This document shows, one piece after another, positions 52,996 through 63,921 of a stretch of DNA of 64,000 bases. Both the position numbers and the translations under genes were made by a program. The DNA is from Burkholderiales bacterium (lineage in GTDB: Bacteria > Pseudomonadota > Gammaproteobacteria > Burkholderiales > Burkholderiaceae_C): assembly GCA_016000265.1 (NCBI GenBank), contig JAECRL010000011.1, positions 1 through 64,000 on the forward strand. Direction: 5' to 3'. The notes under the pieces were generated by a model. The model did not search any database, was not told where the DNA came from, and saw only the letters and a program-made list of their open reading frames with translations. The stretch's first letter is position 1. Each line of letters begins with the position of its first letter.

Positions 52996-53784
52996 TCATT
53001 CGGCGTCGGTCAGCCCACCCATGACGTGGCTGAAGCCGCCGTCCACGTAGGTGATCTCGGCCGTCACGCCGCCGGCCAGATCCGACAGCATGAAGGCGGC
53101 CACGTTGCCGACGTCTTCGATGGTGACGTTGCGGCGCAGCGGCGCGTTTTGCTCGACCACGCTGAGGATCTTGCTGAAACCCTTGATGCCGGCTGCCGCC
53201 AGCGTCTTGATCGGGCCGGCCGAGATGCCGTTGACGCGGATGCCCTTGGGGCCGAGGCTGGCGGCGGTGTAGCGCACCGAGGCCTCCAGCGACGCCTTGG
53301 CCAGGCCCATGGTGTTGTAGGCCGGCACGATGCGCTCCGAGCCCAGGTAGGACAAGGTCAGCAGCGCCGATTTCGGATTCAGGTAGGGCAGCGACGCCTT
53401 GGCCAGCGCCGGGAAGCTGTAGGCCGAGATGTCGTGGGCGATGCGGAAGCCCTCGCGCGACAGGCCCTCCAGGAAGTCGCCGGCGATGGCCTCGCGCGGG
53501 GCGAAGCCGATCGAGTGCACGAAGCCGTCGAAGGTGGGCCAGGTCTTGGACAGGTCGGCGAACATGGCCGCGATCTGCTCGTCGTTGCCCACGTCGCAGT
53601 CGAAAATGAGCTCGGAGTTGAACTCTTTGGCGAACTCGGTGATGCGCTCCTTGAAGCGTTCGCCGACGTAGCTGAAGGCGAGCTCGGCGCCTTCGCGGTG
53701 ACAAGCCTGGGCGATGCCGTAGGCGATGGAGCGGTTTGACAGCAGGCCGGTGATCAACAGGCGCTTGCCAGCGAGAAATCCCAT
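52996..53784 (-). CDS. fabI: enoyl-[acyl-carrier-protein] reductase (NADH)
   Basis: A 262-residue short-chain-dehydrogenase-type enzyme for the last reduction in each fatty-acid elongation round. N-terminal [20 protein letters not shown] holds the cofactor loop. The active site is Tyr-x6-Lys in [13 protein letters not shown], preceded by [16 protein letters not shown], and the end is GGFSHVMGG. The ATG at 53784 is chosen as the family start; a frame running further upstream is not coding-like. Confidence 0.96.
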   Translation of the reverse strand: MGFLAGKRLLITGLLSNRSIAYGIAQACHREGAELAFSYVGERFKERITEFAKEFNSELIFDCDVGNDEQIAAMFADLSKTWPTFDGFVHSIGFAPREAIAGDFLEGLSREGFRIAHDISAYSFPALAKASLPYLNPKSALLTLSYLGSERIVPAYNTMGLAKASLEASVRYTAASLGPKGIRVNGISAGPIKTLAAAGIKGFSKILSVVEQNAPLRRNVTIEDVGNVAAFMLSDLAGGVTAEITYVDGGFSHVMGGLTDAE

Positions 53785-53864
53785 GGGGTCTCCAGATGAG
53801 GGGATGAACCAGGCGCGAATTTTGACATGGCTGAGGGTCTGGACATGAATTTCAGGGTCGACCC

Positions 53865-53893
53865 TTGATGTGACCGTTTCATCGGGGTAAAAT
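53865..53893 (+). promoter_or_regulatory. sigma70 promoter of the rimP-nusA-infB leader
   Basis: TTGATG (53865-53870), a 17-nt spacer, and TAAAAT (53888-53893) give a strong consensus match on the plus strand. Transcription would begin near 53900, some 197 nt before rimP, defining a long leader. Confidence 0.75.
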
Positions 53894-53899
53894 CCGGGA

Positions 53900-54096
53900 T
53901 TGGCTGCTTTGGTGTCAGCGCCGCAGGCGTTGACTTCAGGGCGGTTCGTCTCGTGAATGTCATGGGCGGTCGGTGTCGTGCCAGGTGGTGCGGTGCCGGG
54001 TGCCCGTGCTGCGTTAGCGTTTGGGCGGATCACTCCAGCCCTTTTTTTTTGCTTGACCGCTTTTGTTGATCAATTTTTCGGGATCGCCTGCATCGG
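53900..54096 (+). promoter_or_regulatory. structured leader of rimP; possible attenuator or small RNA
   Basis: Between promoter and rimP lie a stable hairpin (53914-53934: GTCAGCGCC, GCA, GGCGTTGAC) and several G-rich stretches. The terminator-like element at 54023-54050 follows. No ORF with coding character is present. The layout allows either attenuation of the operon or a discrete RNA of about 150 nt. Confidence 0.5.
54023..54050 (+). terminator. intrinsic-terminator-like hairpin before rimP
   Basis: GGGCGGA, loop TCAC and TCC-A-GCCC form a 7-bp stem with one bulged A, directly followed by a run of about nine T. It lies 46 nt before the rimP start and inside the leader, so it may end a short transcript or attenuate the operon. 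Confidence 0.65.
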
Positions 54097-54753
54097 ATGA
54101 CCTGGTTGAATGTCGTTGAAACCACCGTGACCGGACTCGGTTACGAGCTTGTGGACTGCGAGCGCAGTTCACACGGTCTGCTGCGCGTCTACATTGATCG
54201 CCTGCCCGATCAGCCGTACGACCTCCCGGGCGACCTCGTCACGGTCGACGACTGCGAGAAGGTCAACCGGCAGTTGCAGTACGCCCTGGAGACGGTCGAC
54301 GCCGACTACAGCCGGCTGGAAGTGTCTTCCCCCGGTGTGGATCGCCCGCTCAAGACGCCAGCTCACTTCGAGCGTTTCCTGGGCGAGCAGGTCGAGATCT
54401 CTTTGAAGGCCCCTTTCCAGGGGCGCAAGAAATACAGCGGCGTGCTTTGCGCGTCGCAAGACGGCGACGAAGCCGCCATCGCCGCGGGCCAGGCCTGGGG
54501 CCTGGTGCTGAAGTCGGCCGATGCGGACAAGCCACTCTCCAAGACGGCGGCCAAGAAGCTGGCCAAGGCGGCTGAAAAAGGCCTGGCCGAGCCGCAGGAC
54601 GTGGAAGAGGTATTGGGATTCACGCTCGATGAAATTCGCGAGGCACGCTTGGTGCCGGAAGTGAGTTTCAAGGGTCGTGTGCGTCGGGAGGCAACCCCGG
54701 CGAGTGAAGTTGCCGTCGATGAGGCGCAAGAACTCGGAGGTCAAAAGAAATGA
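54097..54753 (+). CDS. rimP: ribosome maturation factor RimP
   Basis: A 218-residue protein needed for 30S assembly. The N-domain ([19 protein letters not shown]) and C-domain with [12 protein letters not shown] are standard. A C-terminal extension (from about residue 160, including a Lys/Ala-rich stretch and [17 protein letters not shown]) makes it longer than the roughly 150-residue E. coli form. Its stop overlaps the nusA start (ATGA). Confidence 0.95.
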   Translation: MTWLNVVETTVTGLGYELVDCERSSHGLLRVYIDRLPDQPYDLPGDLVTVDDCEKVNRQLQYALETVDADYSRLEVSSPGVDRPLKTPAHFERFLGEQVEISLKAPFQGRKKYSGVLCASQDGDEAAIAAGQAWGLVLKSADADKPLSKTAAKKLAKAAEKGLAEPQDVEEVLGFTLDEIREARLVPEVSFKGRVRREATPASEVAVDEAQELGGQKK

Positions 54754-56225
54754 ATCGTGAATTGCTGATGCTGGTGGACGCCATCTCGCGTGAGAAGAGC
54801 GTGGACCGTGACGTGGTGTTCGGTGCGGTTGAATCCGCCCTGGCCTCTGCCACCAAGAAGCTCTACCAGGGCGAGGTCGACATCCGTGTCTCCATCGACC
54901 GCGACAGCGGCGTGTACGAGACCTTCCGTCGCTGGCTGGTCGTGCCCGACGAGGCTGGTTTGCAGAACCCCGAGGCCGAAGAAATCCTGTCGGACGCCAT
55001 CGACCGCATCGCCGACATCGAAGTCGGTGACTACATCGAAGAGTCGATCGAGTCCGTGCCCATTGGCCGCATCGGTGCGCAGGCCGCCAAGCAGGTCATC
55101 CTGCAGAAGATCCGCGACGCCGAGCGCGAACAGTTGCTCAATGACTTCCTCTCGCGCGGCGAGAAGATCTTCGTGGGCACCGTCAAGCGCCTGGACAAGG
55201 GCGACATCATCGTCGAGTCGGGTCGCGTCGAAGGCCGCCTGAAGCGCACCGAGATGATCCCGAAGGAAAACCTGCGTTCGGGCGACCGCGTGCGCGCCTA
55301 CATGCTGGGGGTCGACCCCACGCAGCGCGGCCCGCAGATCATGCTCTCGCGCTCTTCGCCTGATTTCATGATCGAGCTGTTCCGCCAGGAAGTGCCCGAG
55401 ATCGAGCAGGGCCTGCTGGAGATCAAGAGCTGCGCCCGGGACTCCGGCTCGCGCGCCAAGATCGCCGTGCTCTCGCACGACAAGCGCGTGGACCCCATCG
55501 GCACCTGCGTCGGTGTGCGCGGCTCCCGCGTGACGGCCGTGACCAACGAGCTGGCCGGCGAACGCGTCGACATCGTGCTGTGGTCGGAAGACCCAGCTCA
55601 GTTCGTCATCGGTGCGCTGGCCCCGGCCAACGTGCAATCCATTTTTGTTGATGAAGAACAGCACGCCATGGACGTGGTCGTGGACGAGGAAAACCTCGCC
55701 ATCGCCATCGGTCGCGGTGGCCAGAACGTGCGCCTGGCGTCCGAGCTGACCGGCTGGCGAATCAACATCATGTCGGCCGAGGAATCGGCCCAGAAGCAGG
55801 CGGTCGAATCGGACTCCATCCGCAAGATCTTCGTCGACAAGCTCGACGTGGACGCGGAGGTGGCTGACATCCTGATCGCCGAAGGGTTCTCCAGCCTGGA
55901 AGAGGTGGCTTACGTGCCACTGCAGGAAATGCTGGAGATCGAATCGTTTGACGAAGACACGGTCAACGAGCTGCGCACCCGTGCAAAGGATGCGCTGCTG
56001 ACCATGGAAATCGCCAAGGAAGAAGAAGTCGAGACCTTGTCGGAAAACCTCAAGGGTCTGGAAGGACTGACGCCGGAGCTGATCAACAGCCTGGCCGAAG
56101 CCGGCATCCACACCCGTGACGACCTGGCCGACCTCGCAGTGGACGAGCTGACCGAGATCACCGGCGTGTCCGATGATCAGGCGCGCGCGCTCATCATCAA
56201 GGCCCGCGAACACTGGTTCGCCTGA
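54750..56225 (+). CDS. nusA: transcription termination/antitermination protein NusA
   Basis: A 491-residue RNA polymerase-associated factor. N-domain (1-125) starts [16 protein letters not shown]. An S1 domain (about 133-200) and two KH domains follow ([10 protein letters not shown]-like [14 protein letters not shown] and [17 protein letters not shown]). Two acidic AR-type repeats (about 360-490) complete it. It is coupled to rimP and followed by infB, the usual operon. Confidence 0.97.
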   Translation: MNRELLMLVDAISREKSVDRDVVFGAVESALASATKKLYQGEVDIRVSIDRDSGVYETFRRWLVVPDEAGLQNPEAEEILSDAIDRIADIEVGDYIEESIESVPIGRIGAQAAKQVILQKIRDAEREQLLNDFLSRGEKIFVGTVKRLDKGDIIVESGRVEGRLKRTEMIPKENLRSGDRVRAYMLGVDPTQRGPQIMLSRSSPDFMIELFRQEVPEIEQGLLEIKSCARDSGSRAKIAVLSHDKRVDPIGTCVGVRGSRVTAVTNELAGERVDIVLWSEDPAQFVIGALAPANVQSIFVDEEQHAMDVVVDEENLAIAIGRGGQNVRLASELTGWRINIMSAEESAQKQAVESDSIRKIFVDKLDVDAEVADILIAEGFSSLEEVAYVPLQEMLEIESFDEDTVNELRTRAKDALLTMEIAKEEEVETLSENLKGLEGLTPELINSLAEAGIHTRDDLADLAVDELTEITGVSDDQARALIIKAREHWFA

Positions 56226-56283
56226 TCACGCCCGACCACCGCACCGACTCAACTCAAGCAAGCTCATCGCAAGGATCTACACA

Positions 56284-59200
56284 ATGGCCGTGACCACCGT
56301 CGCACAATTCGCCGCGGAACTGAATCGCCCGGCTGCGACACTGCTGGAACAGCTCCAGTCTGCAGGCGTGCCCAAGGCAGCGTCTGAGGACGTGCTGACG
56401 GAGGCCGACAAAGAACGTCTGCTCGATCACCTGCGCACCTCCCACGGCTCGGCCGGTGCGGACCGCAAGAAGATCACCCTGACGCGCAAGTCGACCACCG
56501 AAATCAAGCAGGCAGACGCTTCCGGCAAGGCCCGCACCATCCAGGTCGAGGTCAAGAAGAAGCGCGTGTTCGTCAAGCGCGATGAGTCCGGTGCCGAAGA
56601 GGTCACCCAGGCCGATCTGGACGAAGCGGACCTGGCTCGCCGAGAGGAAGAAGCCCGCGCTCAAGCCGACGCCCTGCGTCAGCAAGAAGAGCAACTGGCC
56701 GAGGCCCGTCGACTGCGCGAAGAGCAAGAGCGCCGTGATCGTGAAGAAGCCGAAGCCCGCGCCCGTGCCGCCGCCGAAGCCGCCGCACGCGAGCAGGCTG
56801 AGCGCGAGGCCACCGCCTCCGCGGCTCAACCGGCTGCCGCGCCCGATGCCGACGCCACCCAACGCGAAGCCGCTGCCGTTGCCACGGCCGCGCGTCGCGC
56901 CGCGTCTCAGGAAGCCGCACGAGCCGAAGCCGCCGCACTGAACGGCGCCGCCCAGCGTGGCTCGCGCAGCGGGTTGCTCAAGGCCGCCGCTGAAAAGCAG
57001 GCGGCCGAGGCCGCTGCTCAAGCCGCCGCGCCTGCCGCTCCGGTTGCGGCTGCACCGGTTGCCGCTGCACCTGCCCCCGCGCCGGTTGTCGAGGCCCCCA
57101 AGGCCCCGGCTGTGCGTGTGGTCAAGGCCGCCGACATCGAAGCCGAAGAGCAAAAGCGCCTGGCCGACCTGGCCAACCGCCGCAAGGCCGCCGAAGCCGA
57201 GGCTGCAGCCATCCGCGCGATGATGAACGCGCCCAAGAAGGTGCTGACGGCCAAGAAGCCCGAAGAAGTCAAGCCGGCGGCCGACGCCGCGGGCATCAAA
57301 GGCACCATTCACAAGCCCAAGGGCGCACCGGGTGCCACCGCGGCACCGGGCAGCACGGCCGCCAAGCCGGGTGACAAGAAGTCGGTCAAGTCCGAGAAGC
57401 TGTCGTCCAGCTGGGCCAACGACGACAAGAAGCGTGGCGCACCGGCCGGCAAGGGTCGCAGCGACGGTGGCGCAGGCCGCAACAGCTGGAAGGCACCGGG
57501 TGGCCGTGGTGGTCGCCGTGGCGACCGCGGTGAGAGCCAGTCCACCTTCGTGGCGCCCACCGAGCCGCAAATCGTCGAGGTCCACATCCCCGAAACCATC
57601 TCCGTGGCCGACCTGGCTCACAAGATGTCGGTGAAGGCCTCCGAGGTCATCAAGCAGATGATGAAGCTCGGTCAGATGGTCACCATCAACCAGCAGCTGG
57701 ACCAGGAAACCGCCATGATCGTGGTGGAAGAAATGGGCCACAAGGCGTTCGCCGCCAAGCTGGACGACCCCGATGCCTTCCTCGAGGAAGAACACGCCGA
57801 ACAGACGGCAGAGGCCTTCCCCCGTGCCCCCGTGGTCACCGTCATGGGCCACGTCGACCACGGCAAGACCTCGTTGCTGGACTACATCCGCACCTCGCGC
57901 GTGGCAGCTGGCGAAGCCGGCGGCATCACGCAGCACATCGGTGCGTACCACGTGGACACCCCGCGCGGCATGATCACCTTCCTGGACACCCCGGGTCACG
58001 AGGCCTTCACGGCCATGCGTGCCCGTGGCGCCAAGGCCACCGACATCGTCATCCTGGTGGTGGCGGCTGACGACGGCGTGATGCCCCAGACCAAGGAAGC
58101 CATTCACCACGCGAAGGCCGCTGGCGTGCCCATCGTGGTGGCCATCAACAAGATCGACAAGCAAGGCGCCAACACCGAACGCGTGACGCAGGAGCTGGTT
58201 GCCGAGCAGGTCGTGCCCGAAGCCTACGGCGGCGATTCGCCGTTCGTGCCGGTGTCGGCCAAGAGCGGCCAGGGCATCGACGACCTGCTGGAGCAAGTGC
58301 TGCTGCAGGCCGAGGTGCTGGAGCTGACCTCGCCGAAGGATTCGCTGGCCAAGGGCCTGGTGATCGAAGCGCGCCTGGACAAGGGCCGTGGCCCCGTGGC
58401 GACGGTGCTGGTTCAGTCCGGCACGCTCAAGCGGGGTGACGTGGTGCTGGCCGGTGCGTCTTATGGTCGCGTTCGCGCCATGCTGGACGAAGACGGCAAG
58501 GCCGCGACCGAAGCCGGTCCGTCCATCCCCGTGGAGATCCAGGGCCTGACCGAGGTGCCGGCTGCCGGTGACGAGTTCATGGTGCTGAGCGATGAGCGCC
58601 GCGCCCGTGAAATCGCCACTTTCCGCCAAGGCAAGTACCGCGACGTCAAGCTGGCCAAGCAACAAGCCGCCAAGCTGGAGAACATGTTCGAGCAGATGGG
58701 TCAGGGCGGCGAGGTGCAGACCTTGGCGCTGATCATCAAGGCCGACGTGCAGGGCTCGCAGGAAGCGCTGGCCGCGTCGCTGCTCAAGCTCTCGACGCCC
58801 GAGGTCAAGGTGCAGATCGTGCACGCCGCCGTGGGTGGCATCTCCGAGTCGGACGTCAACCTGGCGATCGCCTCGAAGGCCGTCATCATCGGATTCAACA
58901 CCCGCGCGGACGCCAATGCCCGCAAGGTGGCCGAGCACAACGGTGTCGACCTGCGCTACTACAACATCATCTACGACGCCGTGGACGATGTGAAGTCGGC
59001 CATGGGCGGCATGCTGGCCCCCGAGCAGCGCGAAGAGATCATCGGCACCGCCGAGATCCGCCAGGTGTTCATCGCCTCCAAGATCGGCACGATCGCAGGT
59101 TGCATGGTCACCGACGGTGTGGTTCGTCGCTCCGCCCGCTTGCGCCTGCTGCGCGAGAACGTGGTCATCTACACGGGTGAGCTCGAAGGCCTCAAGCGCT

Positions 59201-59328
59201 TCAAGGACGACGCCAAGGAAGTCAAGGAAGGCTTCGAGTGCGGCCTCAACATCAAGGGCTACAACGACATCAAGGAAGGCGACATCCTCGAATTCTTCGA
59301 GATCAAGGAAGTGGCTCGCACGCTGTAA
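56284..59328 (+). CDS. infB: translation initiation factor IF-2
   Basis: A 1014-residue GTPase that places initiator tRNA on the 30S subunit. The N-terminus [15 protein letters not shown] is the IF2_N domain. Residues about 120-400 are highly charged and Ala-rich coiled-coil sequence, followed by a Gly/Arg-rich patch. A second IF2_N-like region ([18 protein letters not shown]) precedes the G domain, with [17 protein letters not shown] and NKID. C-terminal beta-barrels complete it. The long alpha form is used; shorter forms from internal starts are possible but not visible. Confidence 0.97.
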   Translation: MAVTTVAQFAAELNRPAATLLEQLQSAGVPKAASEDVLTEADKERLLDHLRTSHGSAGADRKKITLTRKSTTEIKQADASGKARTIQVEVKKKRVFVKRDESGAEEVTQADLDEADLARREEEARAQADALRQQEEQLAEARRLREEQERRDREEAEARARAAAEAAAREQAEREATASAAQPAAAPDADATQREAAAVATAARRAASQEAARAEAAALNGAAQRGSRSGLLKAAAEKQAAEAAAQAAAPAAPVAAAPVAAAPAPAPVVEAPKAPAVRVVKAADIEAEEQKRLADLANRRKAAEAEAAAIRAMMNAPKKVLTAKKPEEVKPAADAAGIKGTIHKPKGAPGATAAPGSTAAKPGDKKSVKSEKLSSSWANDDKKRGAPAGKGRSDGGAGRNSWKAPGGRGGRRGDRGESQSTFVAPTEPQIVEVHIPETISVADLAHKMSVKASEVIKQMMKLGQMVTINQQLDQETAMIVVEEMGHKAFAAKLDDPDAFLEEEHAEQTAEAFPRAPVVTVMGHVDHGKTSLLDYIRTSRVAAGEAGGITQHIGAYHVDTPRGMITFLDTPGHEAFTAMRARGAKATDIVILVVAADDGVMPQTKEAIHHAKAAGVPIVVAINKIDKQGANTERVTQELVAEQVVPEAYGGDSPFVPVSAKSGQGIDDLLEQVLLQAEVLELTSPKDSLAKGLVIEARLDKGRGPVATVLVQSGTLKRGDVVLAGASYGRVRAMLDEDGKAATEAGPSIPVEIQGLTEVPAAGDEFMVLSDERRAREIATFRQGKYRDVKLAKQQAAKLENMFEQMGQGGEVQTLALIIKADVQGSQEALAASLLKLSTPEVKVQIVHAAVGGISESDVNLAIASKAVIIGFNTRADANARKVAEHNGVDLRYYNIIYDAVDDVKSAMGGMLAPEQREEIIGTAEIRQVFIASKIGTIAGCMVTDGVVRRSARLRLLRENVVIYTGELEGLKRFKDDAKEVKEGFECGLNIKGYNDIKEGDILEFFEIKEVARTL

Positions 59329-59354
59329 AAAACACAGCGGCTCTCGCCTCCCGG

Positions 59355-59382
59355 AACCCCGCCTGAGTCCCAGGCGGGGTTT
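59355..59382 (+). terminator. hairpin between infB and rbfA
   Basis: AACCCCGCCTG, loop AGTCC and CAGGCGGGGTT form an 11-bp stem, but only a short T-rich tail (TTTGTG) follows. It may be a partial terminator or an RNA-processing element inside the operon. Confidence 0.6.
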
Positions 59383-59434
59383 GTGCTTGCGGGAGCCCAT
59401 CTGATCCGACCGAGACTGTCCCCCACACCGAACC

Positions 59435-59851
59435 ATGCGCCACAAACGCTCCACCCCCAACCGCAGCAACCGCGTGGCCGACCAGATCCAGCGCGACGTG
59501 GCCGAGCTCATCCGCGACCTCAAGGACCCGCGCATCGGCATGGTCACCATCCAGAACGTGGAGGTGACCCCTGATTACGCCCACGCCAAGGTGTTTTTCT
59601 CGTTGTTGATCGGTGATCCGGCTGAGAGCGAGGCCGGCCTCAACGAAGCCGCGGGTTTCCTGCGCAACAGCCTGTTCAAGCGCCTGCAGATTCACACCGT
59701 GCCGACGCTGCACTTCCATTTCGACCGCACCACCGAGCGCGCGGCCGAACTCAGCGCCCTGATCAACCGGGCCGTGGCCGACAAGGCCAAGGACGCCGAT
59801 GAGGCCCCCGGTCAGGCGTCGGCATCCGGTCCGGAGGCCGCCCAGTCGTGA
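59435..59851 (+). CDS. rbfA: ribosome-binding factor A
   Basis: A 138-residue KH-fold protein for late 30S maturation. [20 protein letters not shown] and the [21 protein letters not shown] block are diagnostic. A short Ala/Gly-rich tail follows residue 125. The stop overlaps the truB start (GTGA). Confidence 0.95.
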   Translation: MRHKRSTPNRSNRVADQIQRDVAELIRDLKDPRIGMVTIQNVEVTPDYAHAKVFFSLLIGDPAESEAGLNEAAGFLRNSLFKRLQIHTVPTLHFHFDRTTERAAELSALINRAVADKAKDADEAPGQASASGPEAAQS

Positions 59852-61044
59852 GCGCTTCGATGGTTCAGCACCCGCACGAGGCTCAGGCGATCGACCCGAT
59901 GGCCTCGTCGGCCTCGGGCAACGCACCGACGCCTTCGCGTGCCGAGCAACCGGCCCCCGATGGCGAGCGTGCGCCCCGTGCTTCCCGTGTGCAGCGTGAA
60001 CCTCGCGAACCCCGTGCAGCTCGCCTGCCCCGCCGCCACCTGCATGGCGTCATCCTGCTCGACAAGCCGCTGGGTCTGTCCAGCAACGACGCCCTTCAGA
60101 AGGTCAAGCGCCTGTTGCGGGCCGAGAAGGCCGGCCACACCGGCACCCTCGACCCCCTGGCCACGGGCTTGTTGCCGCTGTGTTTCGGCGCGGCGACCAA
60201 GTTCTCCCAGGTGTCCCTGGACGCGGACAAGCGCTACACGGCCACGGTGCAACTCGGGCAGACCACGGCCACCGGCGACGCCGAAGGCGAGGTGCTGCAA
60301 AGCCGTGCCGTGAGCCCGGAGATGCGGTCGATCGAGCGCCTGCAAGCCGCCTGCCAGGCCTTCTTGGGCGAGATCGACCAGGTGCCACCCATGCACTCGG
60401 CGCTCAAGCACCAGGGGCGCGCGTTGTACGAATACGCCCGCGAAGGCGTCGAGATCGAGCGCGCCGCGCGCCGCGTGACGATTCACGGCATTGACATCCT
60501 GTCCGTGCAAGGTGAGGTGCTGACCTTGGACGTGCGTTGCAGCAAAGGCACGTACATCCGCACGCTGGCTCAGGACATCGGTGAGCACCTGGGTTGCGGG
60601 GCGCACCTGATCGGGTTGCGCCGCACGGGCAGCGGTGGCGTCAGCCTGCAAGGCGCCGTCACCCTGGACGAACTGCAGGCCCTCAGCGAGTCCGAGCGGG
60701 AAACCCACCTGCTGGCCGCCGACGTGTTGCTGTCGGACTGGCCCGATGTGATGTTGACCGAGCCGGAGGCCGCGCGCTTCCTGACGGGCCTGCGTCGCCG
60801 CGTGAGCCTGGCCGATGCCGAACAGGTGCGCGTCTATGGGCCGCTGCCCGCGGTGGACGCCGCCACCTTGCCCGCCGGCCTGGCCGACGGGCGCCGCGTG
60901 CTGCTGGGCAGCGCGCACATCCGGGGCGGCGAGCTGATCCCGACCCGCCTGCTCAGCCCCCTGGAGGTGCAGGGCATGGTGACCCAACAACTCGAAGGCG
61001 GCCGGCCCGCCCACTCCGTTGCGGCTGCGGCCGCCCAGATTTGA
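59848..61044 (+). CDS. truB: tRNA pseudouridine(55) synthase
   Basis: A 398-residue enzyme making pseudouridine 55 in the T loop. The GTG start at 59848 overlaps the rbfA stop and has GGAGG upstream; the next ATG at 59860 is less well placed. The first 63 residues or so are an extra Ala/Pro/Arg-rich segment before the standard [16 protein letters not shown]. The catalytic Asp is in [14 protein letters not shown], and [12 protein letters not shown] is conserved. A C-terminal domain of about 80 residues is present. Confidence 0.94.
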   Translation: MSASMVQHPHEAQAIDPMASSASGNAPTPSRAEQPAPDGERAPRASRVQREPREPRAARLPRRHLHGVILLDKPLGLSSNDALQKVKRLLRAEKAGHTGTLDPLATGLLPLCFGAATKFSQVSLDADKRYTATVQLGQTTATGDAEGEVLQSRAVSPEMRSIERLQAACQAFLGEIDQVPPMHSALKHQGRALYEYAREGVEIERAARRVTIHGIDILSVQGEVLTLDVRCSKGTYIRTLAQDIGEHLGCGAHLIGLRRTGSGGVSLQGAVTLDELQALSESERETHLLAADVLLSDWPDVMLTEPEAARFLTGLRRRVSLADAEQVRVYGPLPAVDAATLPAGLADGRRVLLGSAHIRGGELIPTRLLSPLEVQGMVTQQLEGGRPAHSVAAAAAQI

Positions 61045-61065
61045 TTTCAGACCAGTGAGATTTCC

Positions 61066-62892
61066 ATGAGCACCCAAATCCGCAACATCGCGATCATCGC
61101 CCACGTTGACCATGGCAAGACGACCATGGTGGACCAACTGCTGCGCCAATCCGGCACCTTCGCCGACCACGAAAAGGTCGTCGACACCGTGATGGACAAC
61201 AACGCCATCGAGCGCGAGCGCGGCATCACCATCCTGGCCAAGAACTGCGCCGTGAGCTGGGAAGGCACGCACATCAACATCGTCGACACCCCGGGCCACG
61301 CCGACTTCGGTGGTGAAGTCGAGCGCGCCTTGTCCATGGTGGACGGCGTGGTGCTGCTGATCGATGCGCAGGAAGGCCCGATGCCGCAGACGCGCTTCGT
61401 GACCAAGAAGGCGCTGGCCCTGGGCCTCAAGCCCATCGTCGTGGTCAACAAGGTCGACAAGCCGGGCGCCAAGCCGGACGCCGTGGTCAACGCCGCTTTC
61501 GACCTGTTCGACAAGCTGGGCGCGACCGACGAGCAGCTGGACTTCCCCGTGGTGTACGCCTCGGGCATCAACGGCTGGACCTCGCTGGAAGAGGGCACGC
61601 CGGGTGAGAAGTGGGGTGAGGACATGTCCGCCCTGTTCAACACCGTGCTCAAGCACGTGCCGGCCCAGAAGGGCGACCCGAGCGCCCCGCTGCAGCTGCA
61701 GATTTCGGCACTCGACTTCTCGACCTTCGTGGGTCGCATCGGCGTGGGCCGCATCAGCCAGGGCACGGCCAAGCCGGGTCAGGACGTGGTCGTCATGGAA
61801 GGCCCTGAAGGCAAGCCCATCAAGGGTCGCATCAACCAGGTGCTGACCTTCCAGGGCCTGGACCGCGTGCAGGTGACCGAAGCCGGTCCGGGCAACATCG
61901 TGCTGATCAACGGCATCGAAGACGTCAACATCGGCGTGACCGTGACCGACCCCGTCAACCCGGCTCCGCTGCCGATGTTGAAGGTCGACGAGCCCACGCT
62001 GACCATGAACTTCTGCGTGAACAACTCGCCCCTGGCGGGTCGCGAAGGCAAGTTCGTGACGAGCCGCCAGATCTGGGACCGCCTGCAAAAGGAGCTGCAG
62101 CACAACGTGGCCCTGCGCGTGAAAGAGACCGACGAAGACGGCATCTTCGAGGTGTGCGGTCGCGGCGAACTCCACCTGACCATCCTGCTGGAGAACATGC
62201 GTCGTGAAGGCTACGAGCTGGCGGTGTCCAAGCCCCGCGTGATGTTCAAGGACATCGACGGCGTGAAGTGCGAGCCGATGGAGCTGGTGACCGCCGACGT
62301 GGAAGAAATCCACCAGGGTGGCGTGATGCAGGCCCTGGGCCTGCGCAAGGGCGATCTGGTCAACATGGAACCGGACGGCCACGGCCGCGTGCGCCTGGAG
62401 TACCGCATCCCGGCTCGCGGCCTGATCGGCTTCAGCAACGAGTTCATGAACCTGACGCGTGGCTCGGGCCTGATCTCGTCGATTTTCGACGGCTACGAAG
62501 CCCACAAGGGCGACATCGGCGGCCGCAAGAACGGCGTGCTCATCTCCATGGACGACGGTGAAATCTTCACCTACGCCCTGGGCAAGCTGGATGACCGCGG
62601 CCGCATGTTCGTCAAGCCGAACGACCCGGTGTACGAGGGCATGATCGTCGGCATCCACAGCCGCGACAACGACTTGGTGGTCAACGCCACGCGCACCAAG
62701 CAGCTGACGAACTTCCGTGTGTCGGGCAAGGAAGACGCCGTCAAGATCACGCCGCCGATCGACCTGACGCTGGAATACGGTGTGGACTTCATCGACGACG
62801 ACGAGCTCGTCGAGATCACGCCCAAGAGCGTGCGCCTGCGCAAGCGTTTCCTCAAGGAACACGATCGCAAGCGCGCCAACAAGTCCAGCTGA
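61066..62892 (+). CDS. typA: ribosome-associated GTPase TypA/BipA
   Basis: A 608-residue translational GTPase of the EF-G type. G motifs are AHVDHGKTT (near residue 11), [15 protein letters not shown] and NKVDKPGA. The BipA-specific C-terminal domain (about 475-600, with [18 protein letters not shown] and [13 protein letters not shown]) separates it from LepA and EF-G. It aids 50S assembly, especially in cold or stress. It lies 21 nt after truB. Confidence 0.97.
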   Translation: MSTQIRNIAIIAHVDHGKTTMVDQLLRQSGTFADHEKVVDTVMDNNAIERERGITILAKNCAVSWEGTHINIVDTPGHADFGGEVERALSMVDGVVLLIDAQEGPMPQTRFVTKKALALGLKPIVVVNKVDKPGAKPDAVVNAAFDLFDKLGATDEQLDFPVVYASGINGWTSLEEGTPGEKWGEDMSALFNTVLKHVPAQKGDPSAPLQLQISALDFSTFVGRIGVGRISQGTAKPGQDVVVMEGPEGKPIKGRINQVLTFQGLDRVQVTEAGPGNIVLINGIEDVNIGVTVTDPVNPAPLPMLKVDEPTLTMNFCVNNSPLAGREGKFVTSRQIWDRLQKELQHNVALRVKETDEDGIFEVCGRGELHLTILLENMRREGYELAVSKPRVMFKDIDGVKCEPMELVTADVEEIHQGGVMQALGLRKGDLVNMEPDGHGRVRLEYRIPARGLIGFSNEFMNLTRGSGLISSIFDGYEAHKGDIGGRKNGVLISMDDGEIFTYALGKLDDRGRMFVKPNDPVYEGMIVGIHSRDNDLVVNATRTKQLTNFRVSGKEDAVKITPPIDLTLEYGVDFIDDDELVEITPKSVRLRKRFLKEHDRKRANKSS

Positions 62893-62910
62893 TTTTCAGC
62901 TGAGGTGAGG

Positions 62911-62937
62911 ACAACGGGCGGTTCATCCGCCCGTTGT
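62911..62937. terminator. hairpin between convergent typA and the diguanylate cyclase gene
   Basis: ACAACGGGCGG, loop TTCAT and CCGCCCGTTGT form a perfect 11-bp stem. No T tail is present on either side, so termination would rely on the stem alone or on Rho. It overlaps the last codons of the minus-strand gene. Confidence 0.55.
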
Positions 62938-63921
62938 CACGTTGGCGTGCAGGTGATCGTGCGTGTCCATCTGCATCTCGAAGCTGAAAAAACAGTTGCG
63001 GCCTTTGGCCTTGGCGCTGTAGAGCGCTTCGTCGGCGCGCATCAGCAGCTGTTGGGCGCTGGTGTCCGAGTCGGGCACGAGGGTGGTGATGCCACCAGAC
63101 AGCGTCACCCAGCCGACCGGTGAGTCCGGGTGGGGGATGCCGCTGCGGGCCATCATGTTTTGCAGCGCCCTCGCGAAGGTCATGGCACCGGAGCGCGGCG
63201 TGCTGGGCAGGATCAGCGCGAACTCCTCGCCGCCGTAGCGCGCGGCGTAGTCCATCGGGCGGCGGCAGATGGTGCTCAGGATCTGCCCGATCTGGCGCAG
63301 GCAGGCGTCGCCCTGGGGGTGGCCCAGGCGGTCGTTGTAGCGCTTGAAGTGGTCGACGTCGCAGATCAGCAGCGTCAGGGGCTGGCCTTCGCGGGCGCAT
63401 TGGCGCACGCTGTGGTGCAGTCGCTCATCCAGCCCGCGGCGGTTGCCCAGCTGCGTGAGTTCGTCTTGCGTCGTCAGGTGCGTGAGGCGCTCGTTGGCCA
63501 GGCGCAGCGCCTCGGAGGTGTCGACGAGTTGGCGGCGCATGCGCTGCAGCCGTGACATGGCATGCAGCTTGGCCGCCAGCACCACGGCGGAAGCGGGCTT
63601 GACGAGGTAGTCGTCGCCACCGGCTTCGATGCCGCGTTGCAGGTCGAGCTCGTGGTCGCGGCTGGAGAGGAAGATGATCGGTGTCCAGTCGCTGCCTTCG
63701 ATCAGGCGGATCTGACGGGCGGCCCAATAGCCGTCTTCGCCTGGCAGCACCACGTCCATGAGGATGAGGTCGGGGCGCTGTGATCGGAATTGACGCAGGG
63801 CTTCGTGGGCATCCTCCGCCTCCCACACGACGTGGCCGTGTGCCTGCAGCTGTTGTGTCAGCGGCATGCGCATGGAGAGCTGGTCTTCGACCAGGAGGAT
63901 TTTCAGGGGTTGATTCGACAT
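62923..63921 (-). CDS. response regulator with GGDEF domain (diguanylate cyclase)
   Basis: A 332-residue cytoplasmic regulator. Residues 7-120 are a receiver domain, with acceptor Asp in LILMDVVLP (about residue 56) and conserved Lys in DYLVKPAS. After a coiled linker, a GGDEF domain (about 165-320) carries the active motif RYGGEEFALI. An RxxD inhibitory site (RPMD) lies five residues before GGEEF, so product inhibition by cyclic di-GMP is expected. No partner kinase is in the window. It is convergent with typA. Confidence 0.93.
   Translation of the reverse strand: MSNQPLKILLVEDQLSMRMPLTQQLQAHGHVVWEAEDAHEALRQFRSQRPDLILMDVVLPGEDGYWAARQIRLIEGSDWTPIIFLSSRDHELDLQRGIEAGGDDYLVKPASAVVLAAKLHAMSRLQRMRRQLVDTSEALRLANERLTHLTTQDELTQLGNRRGLDERLHHSVRQCAREGQPLTLLICDVDHFKRYNDRLGHPQGDACLRQIGQILSTICRRPMDYAARYGGEEFALILPSTPRSGAMTFARALQNMMARSGIPHPDSPVGWVTLSGGITTLVPDSDTSAQQLLMRADEALYSAKAKGRNCFFSFEMQMDTHDHLHANVTTGG

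Noticed and set aside
56640-57530. Repeat-like Ala/Glu-rich region in infB that could suggest a tandem repeat element
   Set aside because: It is the usual low-complexity linker of IF-2 in high-GC bacteria, not a DNA repeat with conserved units.
56254-59550. Minus-strand open frame of 1098 codons opposite infB
   Set aside because: The translation is repetitive His/Gly/Leu-rich sequence mirroring the infB codons; the infB frame is certain.
59812-62862. Minus-strand open frame of 1016 codons opposite truB and typA
   Set aside because: It spans two well-established plus-strand genes and has no recognisable domain.
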